Positions 49,801 to 58,689 of a stretch of 64,000 nt of DNA are shown one piece after another. The position numbers and the translations under genes are program-made. The notes below the pieces were generated by a model. It was given only the letters and a program-made list of their open reading frames with translations. It searched no databases and had not been told where the DNA came from. Origin of the DNA: Collybia mongolica (Eukaryota; Basidiomycota; Agaricomycetes; Agaricales; Clitocybaceae); the NCBI GenBank assembly GCA_013420905.1, contig JAAXNY010000001.1, positions 5,022,001 through 5,086,000 on the forward strand, read 5' to 3'. Position 1 is the first letter of the stretch. Each line of letters begins with the position of its first letter.

Positions 49801-52603
49801 ATGCAACACATCACCAAAACTTCTGCAATCTCCTTGCTTGACAAGAAGATCCGATCCACAATCAAATCCGGGACACTTGAAAATGAATATGACCGGATCT
49901 GGCGTGAGGTAAAAAGCATCAAGGCCGAGCTGACAGGATCCGTCGGCAACACAAACCTGTTCATTTTTGAGTTTGTCAAAGAGGCTGTAAAGCGACAACC
50001 CATTCCTGTCCTGGCATCACGATTACCAGCAATCCTAAAGGAGTGGGAGCGGAATCATGAGGGTAAGTGGCAAATGAACATATATATAAATCAAACATGT
50101 TCATCATTTCAGACACAGAGGGTCCAGTACAAGGCCTCGGAACAGCCAGCCGGGCGCCCACGGCTATCGGATTGCATGGCCGAAACCAATCCGAGGCCGA
50201 CACCAGGCAATCCGTGCCCCCCAGCCGTGGCCGAAACCAATCCGACACCAATGCTAGGCAATCCGTGCCCCCCGGCCGTGACCAAAAGCAATCCGACACC
50301 AATGCTAGGCAATCCGTGCCCCCCGGCCGTGACCAAAAGCAATCCGCACTTCCTGGCCGTCGCTCGGCCAGTGGTGGCCGACATTCTGGTATTAGGGGGA
50401 ATCAATCCGACGAGAGCGGGAGGATATCCATGGGTGACGGAAGGGCGTTAGGAGCAGGAGCAAGGCAATCCAGTAGGCGAGGGAAGCAATCCGATCGTGA
50501 TGGAAGGGGCTTGGAAGGCGGCATGAGGCAATCCGGCAGGCGTCAAAAGCAATCCGCAGTTGAGGCAACGCAATCCGAGGCTGGCGAAAGGCCATCCGAC
50601 GACTCCGGATCCATTTACATTGCGCCTGGGAAGCAATCTGCTGGTGCTAGGCAGCAATTCAGAGCTGATGGAGCCATGGATGAGGGTCGTGCCAGAACCA
50701 ATCAGCCCCGTGCTCCTCGTCGTTTGCAACCACGAAATGCGAGTCCTGGCCCCTCCCGTCACCGGCAAAATACCAACATGGAGGTTGATGAGGCCCCATT
50801 CCGGTCATTTCAGGAGCTCGCTATGCTCTCAGAGGATGAGGAAGAGGATATACCGGATGTCCAGGGCACTGCCAGAGAAACCGAGGGGGAGACAGAACCG
50901 ACACAGAAGAAGCGACGGATTGACAATAGGCCACGGCGCCGAGCTCAGCGGACAGGCCGCTACCATGCCGAGAAGTGTCTAAAATGCATACGAAGAAATC
51001 TTCCATGTGAGAAACAAGCCATGGGTGGAGCGTGCGTTGCATGCTATGAGGCAAAGACGAAATGCCTCCATAGCGGCCCAAGAGGGGGGAAAAAGAAGAA
51101 GGTTCTTGAAGAGTCTGAACCAGATTCAGATAATCCCTCCGATGTACAAGAGGAAGTGGTGGAACAGGCCAAGAAACGGAAACGAACAGGGAAAGCGGCG
51201 GCCCAAGGACGTGTGGACAAACCCCGGCCGGATGAAGACACGGACGATAGCCCCTCAGAGCAATGGAGGACGGAACGCCGAGCGGAAAAACGTAAGTTGT
51301 TCCCTTTCCACACACTACAATGCTTACTGAAATGCACATTGCAGGGCCACAAGACAAACACTTTGCTGCCGGTCAAACCCGCCGCGGCCGTGTCCCTCCT
51401 CGTGAAAATGCCGACATGTCGCTCGCGGAGGCCAGCAGACGCTTAGTTGCTGCCTCATCTCACATAGGGGCATTATTTGCAGGTACAGAGGGAGCACCTG
51501 GCTTGGCAGATGTCCCCTCCCTCCTTGGTCATGCTATGGCACAAATTTCAACTCTGGAGAATCAAGTTGATGCCTTAACGGTCGTCTATCGTGATATCGC
51601 GGAGTATCTTGGATTACCACTGGAAGGTTTGCCACGGGAACCGCGAAACCGCTACGACGAATTCCGACGGCCAATTATTGTAACGGATGTACGGCCAGCA
51701 CAGGAAACACAGGAATGGGTAAAGACTTGGCTACAGTATGGGGGTGAGTTTGACGATGGGGAGGCATGGTTGGAGCGCAAAACAATGCAACGCATGAAGG
51801 CGCGGCTAGCTCAGGCAAAGTATGAGAGGGAGCAATCAGTTGAGGGCGTCCAAACCCCTAGGGTAAGGGAAGTTGACACTCACAACTAACCCCCCCCTCT
51901 TCTGCGGAGTAGTGATGCGGGGGACAGCCCCTCGAGGCAGGCCTCCATATTGGCCACAGAAGCACCACCAGTAATGGTGTCGGGAGCGGCTACTGACATG
52001 GATGTGGATAGTGAACCGGCCACTGAAGCTGCACAGGCCACTCAGATGGCACCGGAAACGGAGGTGGCTTTGGCCACCAGGATGCCCACGGCCACCACCC
52101 CACCTCCTTCGGCCACCGCCCCACCTCCTTCGGCCACCACCCCACCTCCTTCGGCCACCACCCCACCTCCTTCGGCCACCACCCCACCCGCTTCGGCCAC
52201 AACTCCTTCGGCTGCGGCCACCACAGCACCTCCTTCAGCCACAACACCTCCGGCCACAATACAAACTTCGGCAGTGGCACAGCCCAACTCAATGGCAGAA
52301 CACGGAATGGATGCAGCATCTACACTTGAATCCTCAGCTGCATCGTCCAATCCAATTGTGCAGCTCATTCCTGCAACCCCAGCTACATCACAGGAAGTGC
52401 CTACCGGTCCCCAATTGCTTGTTCCACCATCACTCAACCCCCCACCAATGCCTCACAGGCGTTCTCCCCACCTACATGCCAGAAGTATTAGCCCCCAGCC
52501 AGGAGATGAGGGCACTCCAATACGGTTATCACCTCAGCCTGGTAAGCGGCCTCTGGAGCCCAGCTCTTCGGAAGTGCCCTCCACCAAAAAAATTAGAAAG
52601 TAG
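49801..52603 (+). CDS. Zn2Cys6-type DNA-binding protein of KDZ element
   Basis: Four exons (49801-50062, 50113-51291, 51345-51862 and 51941-52603) give 873 residues. Residues 1-88 are helical (MQHITKTSAISLLDKKIR). About 88-270 is a low-complexity region with repeated KQSD/RQS-type units. Basic stretches (KKRRIDNRPRRRAQR) precede the cluster CLKCIRRNLPCEKQA and CVACYEAKTKC, which has spacing C-x2-C-x6-C-x8-C-x2-C-x6-C, the Zn2Cys6 pattern. Next is a helical segment (MAQISTLENQVDALTVVYRD) that could dimerise, then a Thr/Pro/Ala-rich tail with five copies of a TPPPSAT unit. Fungal Zn2Cys6 proteins bind CGG-containing DNA, and CAATCCG is repeated through this element. The role (regulator or end-binding cofactor) is inference. 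Confidence 0.82.
50166..50570. repeat. Cluster of CAATCCG heptamers
   Basis: By eye count this stretch of exon 2 of the Zn2Cys6 gene carries 12 CAATCCG and one CGGATTG, plus near variants (CAATCCA at 50466, CAATCTG at 50634). Two consecutive units of about 54 bp (CCAATGCTAGGCAATCCGTG) are nearly identical, so local tandem duplication contributes. More copies are dispersed across the other element genes. Confidence 0.8.
52095..52200 (+). repeat. 21-bp coding minisatellite
   Basis: Four to five copies of CACCTCCTTCGGCCACCACCC encode PPPSATT units in the tail of the Zn2Cys6 protein. Each carries TCGGCCA, a word also found in the TIRs and the 90-bp array. Confidence 0.85.
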
Positions 52604-52843
52604 TTGATTTCTTGTAGACATATTTGTTCATATCTTGTACATGTAAATATCAGTGCTCATCAATATACCATACATGTAAATATATTTCTAATCATAATCT
52701 GCCCGGAGTTTCTTCTGTCTGGTCCGCTTGGCAGAAGTTCCATATTTCTTTGCTTCCTCAGCAGCCAGTGCATCAGCATTCACCATCTTTCTTGAGACTC
52801 CTTTCTTCCTTGGCATAGGCTTGGCATAGAGGCGGGTGTCTAC
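52604..52843. other. Intergenic region between Zn2Cys6 gene and transposase
   Basis: About 240 AT-rich bases with a twice-repeated ACATGTAAATAT word (52636-52684). Presumed terminator and promoter; no gene. Confidence 0.55.
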
Positions 52844-55800
52844 ATGTTGGTTCAACATCAAAATGGAGCACCAATATGTGAGGCCTTAAAGAAGCAGATG
52901 CACACTCTAAACATGTTAGAAGAAAGTACTGATATTGCTGAGGAGCAAAAGGCATCTGAGGCACCAGCTGGAAATTCAAGATCGGCATCAGCATCGGCAT
53001 CGGCATCGGAATCGGAATTGGCATCGGCATCGGCATCGGCATCGGCATCGGCATCGGCAACTCAGTATCACAGGGTCTCGGATTGCATGGATTTACCATC
53101 ATGGCAAAGAGAAGATCATGATAATGAGGCAGATAGAGACACTATGCTCGAAGAGGATGATGAAGAACACATAGTGGAAGATGAATTGGGCTTCCGTGTA
53201 CCTGCCGTGCCAGATGTGGCCAAGGACCTGCCATCAGTCAATCCGGCATCCAAAAATGCAGCCAGACGGCCACCTCGCCAAGATGCTCTGGTCAATCCTT
53301 ATGTCCGCGTGGTTCATACAAATGGCATACATCACCTGGCACTTGTTTCCTGTCCATGTCAGGGATCGGATTGCCTTCCATCAGACCTTGTGTTTTCCGG
53401 TCTGATGCCAACAAGCTTTGAAACAATCCGGACAGTGTTTACACTGGCTGTCCTTGACGATTTTCGTTTCTCTAGTCTAGAGCTTAAAGCTTCAGCATAT
53501 CAATATTTTCAGCTGCTCAGGCGTTACACAAACCCCATGGCTCCAGCAATGGTACCAAATATATACCATGAACTGCGTAGGCTTTCTCGTATTTGGCGAT
53601 GGATTAAGAAGTTGAAGTGGGCCGGATTCGGCCATGGAAAGGCCAATCCGGAGAATCCGGCACCGGGTGAAATGGCCATATTTTGTCCCACCTGCCCCCA
53701 ACCTGGAATCAACCTGCGTGATGATTGGAAAACAGATGAGAACAGGTAAGATACAATCCAGTGTCTGGTTCTCATTGCATAACCATCTGTGGGGTTGCAG
53801 ATGGGTATATCGGCCATCGCTTACGGCTGATGGAAACTTCAAGGCTGACCATGTGCGGCAGAAGGGCATTGTGAAGGATGTCTGGCTATCAGAGGGTGGT
53901 GGAATGATGGGGAAAAGAGCTGATTATGAGCAATTTTTGCTCTCTGCTAGGGAACGCAAAACGGTAAGCCCCTTTGCTGAAGATAAGAATGATTGAAAAA
54001 ACTGCATATGCTCAGAAAGCACCATGTGAAAACAAGTTCCGGGCAGTAGAACAGGCTCTCCTTGCATCTAAGGCATGCGATATCACAGGAATTGTGGCTA
54101 TTGCATGTGCCCGTCATGGATGTTTTGTTCCAAACAGTATTGCTAACCTTTACCAAGGTGAACAGCAAAAAAACATTGATTGGTCATTTCTCAAAGCCCT
54201 GGAGGCTTTTGGGATTGATCCAGATCAAGGTGTGACATTTATATATGATATTGTCTGCCAATATTGGGTTTATTTACACTGGCGGATCGGCCACTTGCTA
54301 CCGGCCGGATTGCAAGTAGATCCTGCAATTGGTCTATTTCATGTTCATGGGCACAAGGAACAGTGTTTTTTTCGGTATGCTACCTCATTCATAGCAGGTG
54401 CTGGAATGGTTGCAGGGGAAATTCTGGAATCTCTGTGGGCAGGGCTGAATTCGGTATCACCGGCAATGCGAACGGCAACGCTGGCACATCGGGCTGAAAT
54501 GATGGATGATCATGTCACAGATTCAAATCACAAGAAAGGCTTGAACATGGGTGTGTACATACTCCACTAGGCCAATCTTGTTGCTAAATATTTTCAGTGT
54601 CCTCATTGTGCAAACAATTTGAAGAGGCCCAGACCATGGCAAAGCATGCTAATCAATATTTCATGAACATGACAGATGCCATCCCAATAGAGAACACTCA
54701 GGTGTGGGAACAGGAAATAAAGATGGCAGAGGACCAGCATTGCAATAACCCAGCCATGATGGATGTCCTTGCAACACGGAAAGTCAGTTCGGATCCGGAA
54801 GCGGATTCGGCCAATGTCGGATTGCACACTGGCACAAGTGAAGGTGAAAGGTGGATACAGTTAGCGCTTAGCATTGAGGAGCAACAGTGTGTTGTAAACC
54901 TATGGCTTGCAATTAAAATACTCAATAACCTATTAGGCTGGACTTACAAGATCGGGTTCTCCGCCTCCGGAAAAACCCACGGGAGGACAATCGGCAAGAA
55001 GTGGAACGGCTTCGGCAACTCTTGGTTGCATTGATGGACAGTTTGGACAGTGTGAAAGAGGAAATCCGCATAGGCTTTCACGAGCTACGCAGATTTGAGG
55101 ACAGCAATATGCTCGGACACTTTGAAAATATTGATGGCATTAGTTCATATTCCACAGACAACAATCCACTGGCCAGTGCAGGGATTGGCCTGGAGGAGCC
55201 ACTTTTGATTCCGCCCGAAGATAGGGTACTGTCTATGCCCTCGACATGCCTGCCATCCACCCATCCGTACTGTGTAATGGAACTCCGGCAACGGGAAGAG
55301 ATGGCCGATCGGCATCTATCTGCCCTTCGTGCTGTGATTGCAGACAAATCCTTCCAGTATTCACACGTCATCCGCAATGCTCCACGGAAGGCAGTTACAA
55401 CCCGTTCACGGAACCAGATATCCAAATTAAATGATCAGATTGCACTGCATTGCCGTGCATATGGCCGATGCCGTGCGGCCATGATCCGGCTCGGCGCCGA
55501 TGCTGACACCCTGAAAAAATATCAATTATTGCAAAGGGAGGATGTAAAGAGCAGTACTGCTATTTTGGACCCAAATATACCAGGATCAACCAAGGTGAAG
55601 CTGTCATGGATCTGGCAATATCATAATGTCAATGATATGGATGCAGCATCACTTCTTGAATGTAAGTATGCTTGTAAACCAAGCCGCACAGTGCTAATTA
55701 ATAATAATCTAGTTAACCGTGTGCACTGGCTTCGCGCCCGAGCACATAAACATCGCTGGAATGAGGAAGCAATATTAGTTGGCTATGAGATGGAATGGAC

Positions 55801-55975
55801 AGTCCGTTACTACCGTCGACAAGCAGACATCTGGAAGGAAAGACGAATAGATACCAGGAACTCAGCTGGCGCTCAGGCATACGCTGCACGGAAATCGGCC
55901 ACTTGGGTTACAATTGCCGAGGCCGCTCAATGGCAGTTTGAGGCCGTGAATCCGAACTTTGAGCGGATTGCGTGA
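52844..55975 (+). CDS. KDZ transposase with CxC2-like zinc cluster
   Basis: Six exons (52844-53745, 53801-53963, 54016-54550, 54598-54886, 54937-55661 and 55713-55975) give 958 residues. A disordered N-terminus with an Ala-Ser microsatellite precedes the CxC2-type region: SCPCQGSDCLP, FSGLMPTSFETIRTVFTLAV and FCPTCPQPGINL. The RNase-H-like core shows a first aspartate in LTADGNFKADH, a second in YDIVCQYW, GLFHVHGHKEQC, and a glutamate in GEILESLWAGLN. The C-terminal helical part contains VERLRQLLVALMDS and LEFNRVHWLRARA. Domain order and motifs match KDZ transposases (PF18758 with PF18803). The intron at 54887-54936 uses donor GTGTGT. The intron at 55662-55712 is 51 nt and stop-free. Nothing suggests inactivation. 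Confidence 0.94.
52984..53062 (+). repeat. GGCATC hexanucleotide microsatellite in transposase exon 1
   Basis: About twelve GGCATC/GGAATC units encode alternating Ala-Ser. It lies in the disordered N-terminal region, so length changes would keep the frame. Confidence 0.9.
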
Positions 55976-56061
55976 CCGGCTTATGTAACAGCTGACCATA
56001 CTGATCAATATTGATAAAATAAAATCCTTTTCTTATCATTGTGCCTACAAACTGTCTTAAG

Positions 56062-58200
56062 ATGCCCAAAGCTTACCTCACTCTGTTTGACCCCCTCATT
56101 ATCAATGGAGCAGATACTTTAATTGAAGATCTGGATAGTCTACAAAGGGTGATCTTCTATTGTGAATCACGCTTCCGAGCAGCACTATCTGCCATTGCCC
56201 AAGCATCCAGCAGGGCACAGGAAGCACTACAGATTAACCTCTTTAATGAGTTGGTATGTCCCCTAATTTGGCATGTTTTTGTGTACATTCCAACAAATTT
56301 TCAGGATTTTGCTTTGGCATGCATCGGATCGGCCACTGCCACTGGCCGCAACATACAGATCCCAATCATAACCAGATCCCTTGCTGCCGCTCGGTCACTC
56401 ACCACATCCGATCAGCAAATGCTTGACTACTCAGAGCCATTCAAGTTGTTACTTGATGCTAGCACCACCTACAACGATCCTACTGCAGTTGTTGCCAAAT
56501 ATCAACTGAGCTGGTGGGTCGGCCGTGCAAAACTGGCAAACCCTTCCCACTATATCAACAGCAAGACTATTGGAAAAGCGCTGAGGTTCGATTTGAAGTA
56601 TCGTTCTGAAGTGGCCCAAGCAGCAATACCATCTGCCGTTGATATGCCAGTATCAGCAAACACATGGCCGATCGGCCAATCGGCTCGGCTTGATTTCCCA
56701 ATGGCCCTCCAAGGTTTGCAGCGTCGGGTTGATGCTCACATAATCTCTCAGTACAGCCAAATGAGACAAACTATCCGGCGCGCTTCTGGCTTTAATGAAT
56801 TATTTGAAGCTGCCATGTTGAAAGAGACTGAATCCGTGTTCAGGGACAATCCGCTGCCAATGCGGCAGCGAGCCACCCTCGGCCACACTGTAGAGGATGA
56901 AGCCCGTGCAGAACAACAGCGGCTAGAGTCAGCACCACTCCTCAAATGGTCCGCTGGTATCACTCTATCTATGGATGATGTCCGCCAGCTTGTGCGCTCA
57001 GATAACCGTGATTTTGCACAGCCACATTCTGGGTATGATGCAAGCCTGGCCGATAGCGCGGAAAGTGGCAGTTATTCTGATGCCGATGAAACCTTCCCTA
57101 GTGATGTACACTTCAGCCCACTCAGCAAGGATATCCAGGATCCTCCTGAGCTGTCCCCCCTTCAAATACCATCTCACTTTTCTTTTTGGCCTTTAAGGTT
57201 TGGAAAATCAGGACACAGTGGCAGGTATCCATCGGGAAAACTCCCTACTCACACTCCTGGTCTGGATCTCCCTGGCATGCCGAGCTCGGCCATGCTGGCC
57301 GTTGGTTCAACTGCACCGTCCCCCGCACCCCATCCTACCCCATTAGCACTAAACAAAGATACCCATATGTCCACAGATAGTCAGGCAGGTCCCTTATCCC
57401 CCCAAGCAAATATATCTTTCATTTCTTCCACTGACATTCCGGCGGCCGATCGGATTGCTTCCTCACTGGCACCAGCGCTGGCATCTCCCATGCCTACAAT
57501 TTTGCCTACTCCTTCGGCCCCGCACCACCGTGTGTTTATTAAAGCCCGGCCAGTAGATCAGGCATCTTCAGATGATGAATCAGCCCCCCCCCAACGTATC
57601 ACGCAAGCCCCAGCCCGTGTACCCACCATAGCTGCAGCAGCCACAATGTCGGATTGGGTTGGTGATGCCGCGTCGGCCACTCCAACTTCGGCCGTGGATG
57701 CAGTGGCCATGATATCATCGGATGAGGGAAGTCATCATGGCTCCGCTTCAGCCCGGGATGCTGTGGCTATGATCTCATCTGACGAGGGAAGTCATGGGGG
57801 TGCAGCCAATCCATTGTCAGCTCTTGCTGCATTGGCTATGATCTCGGATGCGGAAAGTGGTGCTGCTTCGGCCACTCCAATTTCGGCTATGGATGCGGTG
57901 GCCATGATATCGTCGGATGAGGGAAATCATCATAGCTCTACTTTGGCCACTGCAATTTCGGTCCTGGATGCAGTGGCCATGATATCATCAGATGAGGGAA
58001 GTCATAGTGGCTCAGCTTCGGACGGGGAAGGTGGTTCCGCTTCAGCCGCTGCAATGTCGGCCATCGATGCAGTGGCCATGATATCTTCAGATGATGAACC
58101 ACTTGTACATCCAGGTCCATACAATGCGGAGTCTTTTAGAGATGTTCCCGACACCTGGCTGGACTATACAGGTTCTGGATCTGATGGGGAATATTTGTAG
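56062..58200 (+). CDS. KDZ-element protein with tandem SIM-like repeats, unknown function
   Basis: Starting at MPKAYLTLFDPL and removing a 51-nt in-frame intron (56254-56304) gives 695 residues. Residues about 1-320 look folded and helical (FYCESRFRAALSAIAQASSR, ALQGLQRRVDAHIISQYSQM, ETESVFRDNPLPMRQR). The rest is disordered and Ser/Pro/Ala-rich. Between about 57,650 and 58,100 the unit DAVAMISSDEGSH occurs five to six times, with spacers rich in Ser, Ala and Gly. VAMISSDE resembles a SUMO-interacting motif (hydrophobic core followed by Ser and acidic residues). The protein ends GSGSDGEYL. No known family was recognised. It follows the transposase on the same strand, 86 bp after its stop. Confidence 0.78.
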   Translation: MPKAYLTLFDPLIINGADTLIEDLDSLQRVIFYCESRFRAALSAIAQASSRAQEALQINLFNELVCPLIWHVFVYIPTNFQDFALACIGSATATGRNIQIPIITRSLAAARSLTTSDQQMLDYSEPFKLLLDASTTYNDPTAVVAKYQLSWWVGRAKLANPSHYINSKTIGKALRFDLKYRSEVAQAAIPSAVDMPVSANTWPIGQSARLDFPMALQGLQRRVDAHIISQYSQMRQTIRRASGFNELFEAAMLKETESVFRDNPLPMRQRATLGHTVEDEARAEQQRLESAPLLKWSAGITLSMDDVRQLVRSDNRDFAQPHSGYDASLADSAESGSYSDADETFPSDVHFSPLSKDIQDPPELSPLQIPSHFSFWPLRFGKSGHSGRYPSGKLPTHTPGLDLPGMPSSAMLAVGSTAPSPAPHPTPLALNKDTHMSTDSQAGPLSPQANISFISSTDIPAADRIASSLAPALASPMPTILPTPSAPHHRVFIKARPVDQASSDDESAPPQRITQAPARVPTIAAAATMSDWVGDAASATPTSAVDAVAMISSDEGSHHGSASARDAVAMISSDEGSHGGAANPLSALAALAMISDAESGAASATPISAMDAVAMISSDEGNHHSSTLATAISVLDAVAMISSDEGSHSGSASDGEGGSASAAAMSAIDAVAMISSDDEPLVHPGPYNAESFRDVPDTWLDYTGSGSDGEYL
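57650..58110 (+). repeat. Repeats encoding VAMISSDEG units
   Basis: GATGCAGTGGCCATGATATCATC or a near variant recurs at about 57695, 57760, 57893, 57967 and 58067, with a looser copy near 57830. Copies differ at third positions, so the protein motif is kept while the DNA drifts. Confidence 0.85.
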
Positions 58201-58304
58201 TATATATGTATGTAACTGTTGCTGCTCTCTCAGTATTGGAATACAAATCTAGCCGTTGGCCATCGATGCTACACTATTGCCATATGGCTCAGGACTATAT
58301 GTAG

Positions 58305-58400
58305 TCCGTGCCGAACGTGATTGCTGGATGGCCGCACGGGAAAACATGTCTATCCGTTGGGGCCGTGCGTAGTCTGCTGGAACCATATGGTACAACTTGG
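58305..58400 (-). repeat. Internal duplicate of right-end subterminal sequence
   Basis: GGCCGCACGGGAAAACATGTCTATCC...GGAACCATATGGTACAAC here repeats, with differences, the terminal-repeat stretch at about 58485-58562. The right end thus has two tandem subterminal copies about 175 bp apart. Confidence 0.75.
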
Positions 58401-58401
58401 T

Positions 58402-58681
58402 GTACGGCCACACGGATGGGGCCGTGTGTGGCCCACTATCATTGCCGCATGGCCGAGGACTACATGTAGTCCATGCCGAATATGAATGCCGTACGGCCAC
58501 GCGGAAATACATATCTATCCGTTGGGGCCGTGCGTGGTCCGCTAGAACCGCATGGTACGATTACATGTAGTTACATATTTTTATTGTAGCGGACAATGTA
58601 GCGTCCGCGGACCGTACCATACACTACATTGTATATGCCCGCTGGACCGTATGGTACGTTACATTGTAGCTTACATATGTG
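58402..58681 (-). repeat. Right terminal inverted repeat of KDZ element
   Basis: Inverse of 48079-48355. The outermost bases differ: this end closes with TTACATATGTG while the left opens AGGTAGGTAA. The fold-back element has the same pair of distinct ends. Confidence 0.9.
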
Positions 58682-58689
58682 GCAAGTCC
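58682..58689. repeat. 8-bp target-site duplication, right, of KDZ element
   Basis: GCAAGTCC, identical to 48071-48078. Confidence 0.97.

Larger units (their letters stand above)
48079..58681 (+). mobile_element. 10,603-bp KDZ-superfamily DNA transposon with four genes
   Basis: The left end starts AGGTAGGTAAGCTACAATG and the right end finishes CATTGTAGCTTACATATGTG. The element has terminal inverted repeats of about 275 bp, perfect 8-bp target duplications and insertion into the coding sequence of DUF6535 gene C. From left to right it holds a 90-bp tandem array, a small minus-strand gene (49017-49611), a Zn2Cys6 gene (49801-52603), the KDZ transposase (52844-55975) and a repeat-rich gene (56062-58200). 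All four frames look intact, and the identical target duplications point to recent movement. Zisupton/KDZ elements are known from fungi and are among the larger eukaryotic DNA transposons. Confidence 0.96.

Noticed and set aside
51990..52437. Minus-strand ORFs rich in Gly/Val/Ala or Trp/Lys
   Set aside because: Antisense readings of the 21-bp minisatellite and Thr/Pro/Ala-rich tail of the Zn2Cys6 gene.
52773..53102. Minus-strand ORF with (MP)n repeats
   Set aside because: Antisense of the GGCATC microsatellite in transposase exon 1.
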